A DNA stretch of 64,000 bases, taken from positions 33,695 through 97,694 of IMG/VR virus record IMGVR_UViG_3300013014_000024. The stretch is one strand, 5' to 3'. Both the position numbers and the translations under genes were made by a program. Source of the stretch: a virus. Positions 48,691 through 57,642 of this stretch are shown here, piece after piece; the stretch's first letter is position 1, and each line of letters begins with the position of its first letter. A model generated the notes under the pieces. That model was not told the DNA's origin and made no database searches. It worked only from the letters and a program-made list of their open reading frames with translations.

Positions 48691-50529
48691 ATGGCAGAAA
48701 ATAATTTAACGGTTTGGCAAAGGTTAGGAAAAGCATTCGGACCTAATTCATTATTGGGTCAAGACTACCCTACATTCAAATTTGACAAAAAAGAACTTTT
48801 AAGAACTCAAGATAAATCAGAATACGAAAGAGAAAAGTTACAAGCACAACAAAGTTATTACCTTGCAAATCAATGGGCAAAGGTTGAAAATAATTTATAT
48901 TCACAAGCGATTTATTATGAACCAACAAGACTTTCGGCAACTTATGATTACGAAAGTATGGAGTATACTCCTGAGATTGCTGCAGCACTAGACATTTATT
49001 CGGAAGAATCTACAACAGTAAATGAAGACGGATATATGTTACAAATATATTCAGAGTCAAAAAGAATTAAGTCAGTTTTAGCTGACTTGTTTAATAACAC
49101 TTTGGATATAAACACAAATTTATCAATGTGGACAAGGAATGTTTGCAAATTTGGAGATAATTTTATTTATCTAAAATTAGACCCTGAAAAGGGTATTGTG
49201 GGTTGTCAACAATTACCAAACATTGAAATAGAGAGACATGAGATTGGAACTACTGATACTCAAACAGTGGACTTAGGAAAGAAAGAGGCCAAAAAAGGGT
49301 TAACATTCCAATGGAAACAAAAAAATATGACTTTCCAAACTTGGGAAGTTGCTCACTTTAGATTATTAGGGGATGATAGAAAACTTCCTTACGGAACTTC
49401 AATGCTTGATAAGGCTAGAAGAATTTGGAAACAATTATTACTTTCTGAAGACGCAATGATGATTTATAGAACATCAAGAGCACCCGAAAGAAGAGTTTTC
49501 AAAGTATTTGTTGGAAACATGAATGATGAGGATGTTGAAGCATATGTAAACCGTGTTGCCGATAAATTTAAAAGACAGCAGGTTGTGGACCAAAAAACAG
49601 GTAATGTTGATTTAAGATTTAATCAGATGGCGGTTGACCAAGATTACTTTATTCCTGTTAGAGACCCAGCAACACCATCACCAATTGAAACATTGCCAGG
49701 TGCTCAAAATTTATCAGAAATTGCCGATATTGAATATATTCAGAAAAAATTATTAACCGCTCTTCGCGTACCTAAAGCATTTTTGGGGTTTGAAGAAGTT
49801 GTTGGAGATGGAAAAAACCTGTCTTTACAGGATATTCGTTTTGCGCGAACAATTAATAGAATACAAAAATGTATGCTGGCCGAATTAAATAAAATTGCCA
49901 TTGTACATTTATTTTTATTGGGGTTTGAAGACGAAATTTCAAATTTTACATTAGGTCTTTCAAATCCATCAACACAGTCGGATTTGTTAAAAATTGATGT
50001 TTGGAAAGAAAAAGTACTATTATATAAAGATTTGGTTGCAGACCCAGGAAATGGTATTTCGGCAACCTCATCAACGTGGGCTAAAAAACATATATTTAAT
50101 TTCTCAGATGATGAAATCAGAACTGATTTGTTACAACAAAGATTTGAAAGGGCTCTTGGTGAAGAATTAAAACAAACACCGACAGTGATTACAAAAACAG
50201 GTATATTTGACAATATTGATAAATTATATGGTGGTATGAGTGGTGCAACAGGAGGAGCTTCAGCACCATCTACAAGTGAACCAGATATGGGTGGTGGATT
50301 TGGTGGAGGTTCACCTGAGCCATCTTTAGGACCTGAAACAGGAGGAGCACCTCCACCTGGTCCTGAAGAAACCACAACATCGGAAGTAACACCTGAGTCT
50401 CAAAGTGACAGACTTAATTTATTGGTGGAAAATAATTATTTGGTGGGTTCTAGATTTATTAATTTAGAACAAGGTCAAGATTCTTTGGGAGAAATTGAAA
50501 AAGAATTGGATAAGTTATTAAACTCGTAA
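48691..50529 (+). CDS. Portal protein (T4 gp20-like)
   Basis: 612 residues; forms the dodecameric channel at the capsid vertex. SMEYTPEIAAALDIYSEEST, then FRLLGDDRKLPYGTSMLDKA and EDAMMIYRTSRAPERRVFKV are characteristic of T4-type portals, as is the later NLSEIADIEYIQKKLLTALR with VPKAFLGFE. The C-terminal 120 residues are Gly/Pro-rich and probably flexible. TATTTAT (48657-48663 region) lies well upstream. Confidence 0.95.
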   Translation: MAENNLTVWQRLGKAFGPNSLLGQDYPTFKFDKKELLRTQDKSEYEREKLQAQQSYYLANQWAKVENNLYSQAIYYEPTRLSATYDYESMEYTPEIAAALDIYSEESTTVNEDGYMLQIYSESKRIKSVLADLFNNTLDINTNLSMWTRNVCKFGDNFIYLKLDPEKGIVGCQQLPNIEIERHEIGTTDTQTVDLGKKEAKKGLTFQWKQKNMTFQTWEVAHFRLLGDDRKLPYGTSMLDKARRIWKQLLLSEDAMMIYRTSRAPERRVFKVFVGNMNDEDVEAYVNRVADKFKRQQVVDQKTGNVDLRFNQMAVDQDYFIPVRDPATPSPIETLPGAQNLSEIADIEYIQKKLLTALRVPKAFLGFEEVVGDGKNLSLQDIRFARTINRIQKCMLAELNKIAIVHLFLLGFEDEISNFTLGLSNPSTQSDLLKIDVWKEKVLLYKDLVADPGNGISATSSTWAKKHIFNFSDDEIRTDLLQQRFERALGEELKQTPTVITKTGIFDNIDKLYGGMSGATGGASAPSTSEPDMGGGFGGGSPEPSLGPETGGAPPPGPEETTTSEVTPESQSDRLNLLVENNYLVGSRFINLEQGQDSLGEIEKELDKLLNS

Positions 50530-50552
50530 TATTTATTTGAAAACAAACCCCC

Positions 50553-51259
50553 ATATGACGTTCGGTTTAATAAAATCCATAATTGAGAAAAATCTTTTAG
50601 AGACTTACAAAGATGAAAAATCTTTTAAGCGTGCAATAAATGAATTCAGGCATAATATTTTGAATAATAAAGATATATCTAAAATATATTCTTTATATGA
50701 TGATTTATCAAAATCACAAGGATTAAATCAAGAAGATGCAAAAGAATTTGTTTCTGAGGGGATTTATTTAATTCAAAAACTCTTACCAAAAATTAAATTA
50801 CCAAAAATAATTGGTGAATCAGAAGTTGAAAACAAATATAAACTTATTGATGAACTGGTTTATACAAATAATATAATTAATTTAACTGAAAGGGTTCAAA
50901 TTAGAAAACAACTTGTTAAGAATATACAAGAGTCTGTAAAACCAACTCTTGATAATATCAATATACCAATTAGTAGTATGGTAAAAATAGCCAATCAAAC
51001 TATTAATAGTTATCTTGAAACTTTGGATGAGGAGTCCAAAAAAGAATTTTTTGAAATTATCAAAGAAGATACTACCGAACTTGAAACTAAATTCAATTTA
51101 ATTAAAGAAGAGTCAATAAATAAATTGACAATTTTAATAGAATCTGAAAATGATTCTGATATTAAAGTTAAATTAAAAGACACAATTAATAAAATTCAAG
51201 AAGATAGTTTCAATCAAATTAATTTATTAAAACTTAGAAAATTAAATAAATCACTTTAA
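50553..51259 (+). CDS. Helical protein between portal and protease, possible head-core component
   Basis: Start taken as ATG 50553; the frame is also open from TTG 50537, directly after TATTTAT (50530-50536). About 235 residues, almost all helical, charged, with MTFGLIKSIIEKNLLETYKD at the N terminus, which is similar to the shared tag. In T4 this position holds head-core genes. A core or internal head role is inferred from position. Confidence 0.78.
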
Positions 51260-51441
51260 AAATCTTTTTTACTCTGAATGTAAATTGCTTTAAGTAATTT
51301 ACTTCTATTTTTAATTGATTTTTTTATATATTCTTTTTTACTATTCAGAATTTTTTGCTGTTTTGTTTTAATTACTTTAGACTTAAGAGTCTTTAGCGCT
51401 TTTTCAATAGAATCGTTATTTTTAAGTTCAATTATTAACAT
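51256..51441 (-). CDS. rpsU: Ribosomal protein bS21
   Basis: 61 residues. MLIIELKNNDSIEKALKTLK, then SKVIKTKQQKILNSKKEYIK and the end KLLKAIYIQSKKDF follow flavobacterial bS21 along its whole length (MLII, IxxALK, KTxxxxxLxxxxxYIK, KAxYIQ). bS21 sits near the 3' end of 16S rRNA on the 30S platform. In Bacteroidota it helps hide the anti-Shine-Dalgarno sequence. It is antisense within the head cluster, and its stop overlaps the neighbouring gene by 4 nt. Confidence 0.85.
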   Translation of the reverse strand: MLIIELKNNDSIEKALKTLKSKVIKTKQQKILNSKKEYIKKSIKNRSKLLKAIYIQSKKDF

Positions 51442-51493
51442 ATATTAAAAATATATTGATATTAGTTTTTTTTGACTACAAACATATTATATG

Positions 51494-51513
51494 TTATGTT
51501 TATCACAACATAA
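51494..51513. promoter_or_regulatory. Dyad between the divergent rpsU and 51536 genes
   Basis: TTATGTT and AACATAA form a perfect inverted repeat around TATCAC. It lies between divergent starts, so it is a candidate operator; it could also be an RNA hairpin. Confidence 0.45.
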
Positions 51514-51535
51514 ACAATTAATAATATGAAAATTA

Positions 51536-51964
51536 ATGAAAAAAGGAAAAAGTGTAAAAATGAATGTATCAAATACATTTAAATCAGTGTATGGTACGGT
51601 AGACTCCAAAAATCTCAAATCCTTATATATAAACATACAATCATGGGTATCCCCAAAATACGAGTTAGATAGTTGGAATAGGGTTGTTGGGAATCTAAGT
51701 AGGGAATTAAAACACACAATCTTTGATTCAATCAATACAAAAATTTTTACAAAAAATTCAATAGTAGATTTAGACTTACGAACAAGTGGAATTTCATCAG
51801 GAAAAAAATCTTTTTTTAATTTAGAAATAAACCTATATCTTGATAAAGAAATAGACTTTAAATCAAATGAAATTAAAGATTCAATAAAATCTATTGTAAA
51901 AAATATTCAAAGAAGTAATATAAACAATAATGATTATTTTGAGTTTTCTTTAACTAAAAAGTAA
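51536..51964 (+). CDS. Hypothetical protein in the head cluster
   Basis: 142 residues, with VSPKYELDSWNRVVGNLSRE and IFTKNSIVDLDLRTSGISSG. Mixed alpha/beta, basic overall. Position between portal and protease suggests an assembly role; nothing in the sequence names it. Starts at 51536 (ATG) and 51560 (ATG) are both possible. Confidence 0.75.
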   Translation: MKKGKSVKMNVSNTFKSVYGTVDSKNLKSLYINIQSWVSPKYELDSWNRVVGNLSRELKHTIFDSINTKIFTKNSIVDLDLRTSGISSGKKSFFNLEINLYLDKEIDFKSNEIKDSIKSIVKNIQRSNINNNDYFEFSLTKK

Positions 51965-52009
51965 AATTGATGAACTATTACTTACATCAAATATTTATTT
52001 AAAAACTAT

Positions 52010-52729
52010 TTGATGAAAAAATTAAGAATACTTGAAGCTCATGAACTTGGTCATGGTATATTAGTGGAAATGGATGCCGGATTGATTGACCCAAGAAACC
52101 ATTCTAACTTACCAATATTAGAACAAAAACAATTTGATTATCGTAATCCATTTGAATTTTATGCCGTCTTACAGAAATATGATACTCCAAATAGAAATGG
52201 TAGATTTTATCCTGAAAGACTTTTAAAAAGAGAAGCGGAAAAATATAAAACCGTAATTAAAAAAGGATTATCAACATCAGAACTTAATCACCCTGAATCA
52301 TCATTGATTGACCTTGATAGGGTTTCTCATATCATAAACGATATTTGGTGGGACAAAAATATTTTAATGGGTAAATTAAAATTATTAACATCACCAGGAT
52401 TTCATGAGAGAGGTGTTGTAACTACTAAAGGAGACATTGCGGCCAACCTATTAAGACAAGGAGTTAGTTTAGGAATTTCCTCAAGGGGTGTTGGTTCTTT
52501 AAAGAAGGTAGGTGAAAGAAATGAAGTACAAGACGATTTTGAATTAATTTGTTTTGATTTGGTTTCTTCTCCATCCACACCAGGAGCTTACTTGTTTGAC
52601 AATGTTGACGACAGACAAAAATATGAAGAAAATTTAGAAGAAGAAAAAAAAATTCAGATGTCATCATCACCTAAAATTAACCAGTCTATTGATTTAATGA
52701 AAAAATTATCCGATTATTTAGGTAAATAA
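52010..52729 (+). CDS. Prohead maturation protease (T4 gp21-like)
   Basis: 239 residues. Cleaves scaffold and capsid proteins during head maturation. YAVLQKYDTPNRNGRFYPER at the start of the domain, LSTSELNHPESSLIDLDRVS with the His of ELNHPE, and LGISSRGVGSLKKV with the likely nucleophile Ser are the hallmarks. CFDLVSSPSTPGAY follows. Order portal-protease-core-capsid matches T4. TATTTAT lies 14 nt upstream of the ATG. Confidence 0.92.
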   Translation: MMKKLRILEAHELGHGILVEMDAGLIDPRNHSNLPILEQKQFDYRNPFEFYAVLQKYDTPNRNGRFYPERLLKREAEKYKTVIKKGLSTSELNHPESSLIDLDRVSHIINDIWWDKNILMGKLKLLTSPGFHERGVVTTKGDIAANLLRQGVSLGISSRGVGSLKKVGERNEVQDDFELICFDLVSSPSTPGAYLFDNVDDRQKYEENLEEEKKIQMSSSPKINQSIDLMKKLSDYLGK

Positions 52730-52734
52730 TAAAC

Positions 52735-52947
52735 ATGAACGAAAAATATTTTGTAGCAAAAATTACCTACGATTTACCTGACGATAATTCAGGGAAAATT
52801 AAAAAAATTAGAGAAGAAAAACTTGTAAGGGGATTTAGTGTAACTGATGTAGAAGCTAAAATAACAAAAGTTTACGAATCTTTTTCTTATGATTGGAGAA
52901 TAACTTCGGTTTCGGAAAGTAAAATAGATGAGGTTATTGAAAAATAA
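52735..52947 (+). CDS. Small protein between protease and scaffold
   Basis: 70 residues, KNEKYF-type opening then KITYDLPDDNSGKIKKIREE and YDWRITSVSESKIDEVIEK. This kind of small alpha/beta protein (strand, helix with VTDVEAKI, strand) is common in Bacteroidota phages; function is unknown. A terminator follows. Confidence 0.75.
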   Translation: MNEKYFVAKITYDLPDDNSGKIKKIREEKLVRGFSVTDVEAKITKVYESFSYDWRITSVSESKIDEVIEK

Positions 52948-52952
52948 TTTTT

Positions 52953-52980
52953 AAAGTGGTCAAATTTGACCACTTTTTTT
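52953..52980 (+). terminator. Rho-independent terminator
   Basis: AAAGTGGTCAAATTTGACCA is the perfect palindromic stem start, closed by CTTT and followed by further T. It lies before the scaffold gene. Confidence 0.85.
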
Positions 52981-53057
52981 ATGCTTATTATTTAAAATAA
53001 ATGTAAGAAGTAATCTTTTTTCAATAAAGACACTATTTATTGTTTAAAGAAAATAAT

Positions 53058-54572
53058 ATGCAAGAAAATAAGAATCTTGTTGAAGAGGCTCTAATTCAAA
53101 TGAAAAATGTTGAAGAAGCTATAGCCGAAAATGCAAAAGGAATACTTGCTTCTACAATGAAGGAAGAAATCAGCCAATTAGTAAAAGAATCTCTATCTGA
53201 ACAAGAAGAGTTGGACGTAGATTCTGAGGTAGATGATATCTCAGATGATAATCTTAGCATGGATTCTGATATGGAAGATGATTCTGATATGGAAGATGAT
53301 TCTGATATGGAAGATGATTCTGATATGGAAGATGATTCTGATATGGAAGATGATTTTGACATGGAAGATGATTCTGATATGGAAGATGATTTTGACATGG
53401 AAGATGATTCTGATATGGAAGAACCAATTGATTTAACTGATGCTTCTGATGAAGAAATTCTTAAAGTATTCAAAGCGATGGGTGAAGAAGATGGAATTAT
53501 TGTTAAAAAAGACGGTAATGACATACACTTATCAGATAATGATTCTGATGTAGAATATCTTGTTAAATTAGGTGAATCCGAAGAAGAAAATTATGAAAGT
53601 ATGGAATACAACGAAGAAATAGAAGAGAATAACACTCAAGATGTTATTGATGCAATTTTTGGCGATTCAAGTAATAACATGAAAACTACTGATGAAGACG
53701 TTGTTTATGAAATTGAATTCACTGAAGAAGATGACATGGATGAAATGTATGAATACATGGATAAAATGGACGGCCATGACATGGATGAAATGTATGAATA
53801 TGATGACATGGATGAAATGGAAGGTCACGACATGTATGAATCTTATGGTCATAAGAAGTCAAAAAAAGTAGAAACAAAAGAAAGTAAAATGTCTGTTAAA
53901 CCTAAAGGTGTTGGAATTGGTAGCGGACCTAAGTTTAACTATAAAAAAGGACCTTCTAAAGGATTTAAAGAAGACAGAAAAGAAGGACCTAAAACTATGG
54001 GAACTGGTAAAGCTAAATTTGAATACAAAGAGGGTGAAAACATGGAAGGTAAAATGAAACCTTTAAAAAAGAAAGTTGAGACTAAAGAGGCGGCACGTAC
54101 TTATGGTTTCGGTTCTAAAGACAAATCAAGAGGTCTTAGAAAAGGAATTACGCCTAATAGAAACTTAACTTTTGAATCATTAGAAACAGAAGTTAGTTCT
54201 TTGAGAGATAAGAATGAAGAGTATAGAAAGGCATTGAATGTTTTTAGAGAAAAATTGAACGAAGTTGCAATTTTCAATTCTAATCTTGCATATGCCACGA
54301 GACTTTTCACCGAACACTCAACAACTAAAAAAGAAAAAATAAACATTCTTAGAAGATTTGACAATGTTGAAACTTTAAAAGAGTCCAAAGGACTTTATAG
54401 AGTAGTAAAAGACGAATTGTCTAAGACAGAAACAAAATCGTTGAATGAAACTGTAGGTAACAAATTAAATAAAAGTGTTCAAACAGGTTCTTCATCAACT
54501 CTAATTGAAAGTAAAACATATGAAAACCCTCAATTTTTGAGGATTAAAGATTTGATTACAAAGATTAGATAA
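53058..54572 (+). CDS. Prohead core/scaffold-like acidic protein
   Basis: Start at ATG 53058 (MQENKNLVEEALIQMKNVEE); TTG at 53040 is part of the promoter TATTTAT (53034-53040). About 505 residues: a helical start, then about nine SDMEDD repeats, further Met/Asp/Glu/Tyr-rich stretches, a basic Gly/Lys section (GIGSGPKFNYKKGPSKGFKE) and a helical end (KLNEVAIFNSNLAYATRLFT). NLAYATRLFTEHSTTKKEKI is typical of scaffold-like proteins next to capsid genes. It should be degraded by the protease during maturation. Confidence 0.85.
   Translation: MQENKNLVEEALIQMKNVEEAIAENAKGILASTMKEEISQLVKESLSEQEELDVDSEVDDISDDNLSMDSDMEDDSDMEDDSDMEDDSDMEDDSDMEDDFDMEDDSDMEDDFDMEDDSDMEEPIDLTDASDEEILKVFKAMGEEDGIIVKKDGNDIHLSDNDSDVEYLVKLGESEEENYESMEYNEEIEENNTQDVIDAIFGDSSNNMKTTDEDVVYEIEFTEEDDMDEMYEYMDKMDGHDMDEMYEYDDMDEMEGHDMYESYGHKKSKKVETKESKMSVKPKGVGIGSGPKFNYKKGPSKGFKEDRKEGPKTMGTGKAKFEYKEGENMEGKMKPLKKKVETKEAARTYGFGSKDKSRGLRKGITPNRNLTFESLETEVSSLRDKNEEYRKALNVFREKLNEVAIFNSNLAYATRLFTEHSTTKKEKINILRRFDNVETLKESKGLYRVVKDELSKTETKSLNETVGNKLNKSVQTGSSSTLIESKTYENPQFLRIKDLITKIR
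53262..53420 (+). repeat. 18-bp coding repeats in the scaffold gene
   Basis: GATTCTGATATGGAAGAT recurs head to tail about nine times, with TTTGAC variants, encoding SDMEDD and FDMEDD. Confidence 0.9.
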
Positions 54573-54606
54573 TAAAATAAATAAACAATTAAATAAAACA
54601 AACAAC

Positions 54607-56400
54607 ATGGGAGCTTTATTAGAATCAGGTCTTGTTGGTAATATTGGTCTTAAGCACCTTAAAGTTATCAAAGAAGACACAATCAACAAATGGGACAGCT
54701 TAGGTTTCTTAGAAAGCCTTAAGGGTCACATGAAAGAAAATGTAGCACAGCTATATGAAAACCAAGCATCATATCTTATTAACGAAGCATCATCAACAGG
54801 TGATGTAGGTGCTTTTGAAACTGTAGTTTTTCCAATTATCAGAAGAGTTTTCTCTAAGTTATTGGCTAACGACATCGTATCAGTACAAGCAATGAATTTA
54901 CCTATCGGTAAATTGTTCTACTTTGTACCAAACGTTCAAAGTTATGCAGACGCAGCAAACCAGCACTACGCACCTTACGGTTCTCCAAATATGGTTGATG
55001 GTCAGACACCTAATAGTGGATATAACTATAATAGTGGAAGAACCCTTTATGACAGATTTTATGAAGGTAATGAACCGGCTTTAGACCCACCAGGTCTTTT
55101 TGATTATTCTAAAGGTCAGTTCTCAGCAATTACTGCAACTGTATATACTGCGGCTTGGAATAGTACAACACTTAATCTTGAGCAATCGGCTTACGCTCTT
55201 GATTCTTATAGAAAAGTTTTGATTATTATGTCAGGATTTGCTACAGCTGGAGCGGGTAAGTTAATTGGACCAGATGGTAATCCGATAGATAACGAATCTT
55301 TCCTTTCTGATTTGACTATATATGGTGCATCTGGTAACGTATACACTTCTGCAAACACGACAAATCCTTATCTATTTAGAGTTGTAACTCAAAGATATGG
55401 TAAAGGTATTGTACAATACGGTAACAACAACACTACATTAACATTCCCTGATTCAAAAACAGGTGGTGGACAGTATGACAATATTTGTGATGTTAATGGA
55501 AATATCTATCTTGAAGTTGACCTTCAAGTACCTTGTACTGTAGGACAAAATTCTCTTGATGGTTATTCAGGTTCATCTTTCTCATCTTCTACAGTTGCAA
55601 ATAGTGCATTTGGCGCAACTTATAGAATCTATAAGAATCTTGAATTTGAAGATAAAATTGGTGAGGTTTCTTTTGACCTTCAATCAGTAACAGTTTCTGT
55701 AACTGAAAGAAAATTAAGAGCACAATGGTCACCAGAAATGGCACAAGACGTTGCTGCATTCCACAACATTGACGCTGAAGCTGAATTGACAGCTTTATTA
55801 TCTGAACAAGTTGCTGCTGAAATTGATAGAGAAATCTTGAGAGACCTTAGAAAAGGTGCAGCTTGGAACTTGAGATGGGATTACAACGGTTGGAAGAGAC
55901 TAGGTACTAACGCAGTTCCTTACACTCAGAAAGACTGGAACCAAACTCTTATCACTGCAATCAATCAAATTTCAGCTCAAATCCATAAGTCTACTCTTAG
56001 AGGTGGTGCTAACTGGATTGTTGTATCTTCTGAAATCAGTGCAATTTTTGATGACTTGGAGTATTTCCACGTTTCAAACGCAGCTCCTGAGCAAGACCAG
56101 TACAACATGGGTATTGAAAGAGTTGGTACACTTGCTGGTAGATATCAAGTTTACAGAGACCCTTACTTCCCAGCAAACCAAGTTTTGATGGGTCACAAAG
56201 GAACTTCTTTGTTAGACACTGGATACATCTACGCACCGTATGTACCACTACAATTAACTCCAACAATGTACAATCCGTTTAACTTTACACCAATCAAGGG
56301 TATTATGACGAGATACGCAAAAAAGATGGTGAACAATCGCTTTTATGGCAGAATTACAGTTGATGGTGTTAGAACATTTGATTTAAAAGAATTGAGATAA
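54607..56400 (+). CDS. Major capsid protein (T4 gp23-like)
   Basis: 597 residues. The N-terminal 65 (to YENQASYLINEASSTGDVG) are the expected cleaved pro-piece, with possible (L/I)xE sites such as VIKE. FETVVFPIIRRVFSKLLAND, VSVQAMNLPIGKLFYFVPNV, VTERKLRAQWSPEMAQDVAA and the end VVSSEISAIFDDLEYFH and TRYAKKMVNNRFYG are the family's conserved blocks. It is the most G/C-rich, best-codon gene of the cluster. A terminator follows. Confidence 0.95.
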   Translation: MGALLESGLVGNIGLKHLKVIKEDTINKWDSLGFLESLKGHMKENVAQLYENQASYLINEASSTGDVGAFETVVFPIIRRVFSKLLANDIVSVQAMNLPIGKLFYFVPNVQSYADAANQHYAPYGSPNMVDGQTPNSGYNYNSGRTLYDRFYEGNEPALDPPGLFDYSKGQFSAITATVYTAAWNSTTLNLEQSAYALDSYRKVLIIMSGFATAGAGKLIGPDGNPIDNESFLSDLTIYGASGNVYTSANTTNPYLFRVVTQRYGKGIVQYGNNNTTLTFPDSKTGGGQYDNICDVNGNIYLEVDLQVPCTVGQNSLDGYSGSSFSSSTVANSAFGATYRIYKNLEFEDKIGEVSFDLQSVTVSVTERKLRAQWSPEMAQDVAAFHNIDAEAELTALLSEQVAAEIDREILRDLRKGAAWNLRWDYNGWKRLGTNAVPYTQKDWNQTLITAINQISAQIHKSTLRGGANWIVVSSEISAIFDDLEYFHVSNAAPEQDQYNMGIERVGTLAGRYQVYRDPYFPANQVLMGHKGTSLLDTGYIYAPYVPLQLTPTMYNPFNFTPIKGIMTRYAKKMVNNRFYGRITVDGVRTFDLKELR

Positions 56401-56418
56401 TCAATCTTTTACAAATAC

Positions 56419-56455
56419 ACTAAAAGGGACAAGAAATTGTCCTTTTTTTTTATAA
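56419..56455 (+). terminator. Terminator after the capsid gene
   Basis: AAGGGACAA pairs with TTGTCCTTT around GAAA, then T-rich sequence. Confidence 0.85.
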
Positions 56456-56505
56456 TTTTTTGTAATAAAAGATTTTTTGGTATAATTGTTATATATTTAT
56501 ATTAT

Positions 56506-57189
56506 ATGAGGAAATTTATACCAACAGAAGAAGAATTAAAAAATATACTTAAAATGTATAATGAGGAACTATTAGGGTCTCAAACTATTTCTGAAAAAAC
56601 AGGAATTAGTAAACCAACAGTTCTAAGAATATTAAAAGAGAATGGTGTTGAAATGGGACCATCCGGTAGACGATTTATTGGTGGTAAAAAAATTGCAGAT
56701 AAAAAATGGAGAGATGGTAATAAAGAATATATATCACAAAAACATAAAAAATGGTCTGAAGGTAAACAAGAACAACTAAAAGAATATCATCAAAAATGGA
56801 GAGATAAAAATATTGATAGACATAGAGAATATAAACGTAACTACGAAAAGACCCGTAAACACAATGACCCAATCTATAAACTCATAGCCAATTTCAGGAC
56901 TGCGATTTATACTGTATTAAAGGAAAATAATATGGATAAGTATGGTCATTACTTTGATATTTTGAAATATTCCCCTGACGAGTTAGTAGTTCATTTAGAG
57001 AATCAATTCACAGAGGATATGACGTGGGATAATTACGGGGAATGGCATGTTGACCACAGATTACCCATTACATCATTTAAGTTCCAAGAAGTGGGTGATA
57101 ATGAGTTTATGAGATGTTGGGAATTAAATAATCTTCAACCTATGTGGGGTGATGAAAATATTATTAAAGGAGATAAGATTATTTACTAA
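56506..57189 (+). CDS. HNH homing endonuclease with helix-turn-helix
   Basis: Start at ATG 56506, 5 nt after TATTTAT (56494-56500); the frame from 56437 is read through the terminator and is not used. An N-terminal HTH (LLGSQTISEKTGISKPTVLR, ILKENGVEMGPSG) precedes repeats of KKWSEGKQEQLKEYHQKWRD and an HNH end, WHVDHRLPITSF and WELNNLQPMWGDENIIKGDK. It is inserted between the capsid gene and tail genes, a common homing position. Confidence 0.88.
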   Translation: MRKFIPTEEELKNILKMYNEELLGSQTISEKTGISKPTVLRILKENGVEMGPSGRRFIGGKKIADKKWRDGNKEYISQKHKKWSEGKQEQLKEYHQKWRDKNIDRHREYKRNYEKTRKHNDPIYKLIANFRTAIYTVLKENNMDKYGHYFDILKYSPDELVVHLENQFTEDMTWDNYGEWHVDHRLPITSFKFQEVGDNEFMRCWELNNLQPMWGDENIIKGDKIIY

Positions 57190-57398
57190 AAAAGGGTCCC
57201 GTGAGACCCTTTTTTTATTGAACAATACTTAGTACTGTATCCAAAATACAAACAACGTAATAATGTTAATTCTTGTCTTTTAGGTTCAAAAAAATCATCG
57301 TGGATGGGTTTATGACCATCAAATATTAATTTTGTATTTTCAAGTTCCAATTCAATTATCCTTGACATTATTTGATTCCTGTCCTGTTGTGTCATCAT
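57186..57398 (-). CDS. Small hypothetical protein
   Basis: 70 residues, helical start (MMTQQDRNQIMSRIIELELE) and HDDFFEPKRQELTLLRCLYF. It overlaps the upstream gene by 47 nt and shares its terminator with the HNH gene on the other strand. Not recognised. Confidence 0.6.
   Translation of the reverse strand: MMTQQDRNQIMSRIIELELENTKLIFDGHKPIHDDFFEPKRQELTLLRCLYFGYSTKYCSIKKGSHGTLF
57189..57216. terminator. Terminator after the HNH gene
   Basis: AAAGGGTC pairs with GACCCTTT around CCGTGA, with T7 on the plus strand. Confidence 0.85.
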
Positions 57399-57615
57399 AT
57401 GAATAAGTTTCTTTATTAATTATCCTTAAGCATTTAGAAAGTAATTCAGATTCCGTCAAATTAAAAACATTTTTTGAATGTGCGTATTCCAAAGCTTGTG
57501 TTAATAAGTAGGGTACGTTTTTTTTATCTAAATTATCAATCATATTTTCAATAGATTCATCTGAAAAATATGCTATTGTTTCAAATAAAAAACCTTTAGG
57601 TTGTTTCTCTTGCAT
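57352..57615 (-). CDS. Small hypothetical protein
   Basis: 87 residues, helical, acidic at the C terminus, with ENMIDNLDKKNVPYLLTQAL. Divergent from the gene at 57643. Not recognised. Confidence 0.65.
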   Translation of the reverse strand: MQEKQPKGFLFETIAYFSDESIENMIDNLDKKNVPYLLTQALEYAHSKNVFNLTESELLSKCLRIINKETYSYDDTTGQESNNVKDN

Positions 57616-57642
57616 AATATTATTTTTGGATATTTATAATAT

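Noticed and set aside
53096-53524. Minus-strand Ser-rich ORF opposite the scaffold repeats
   Set aside because: Antisense copy of the SDMEDD repeats; no promoter element or credible protein sequence.
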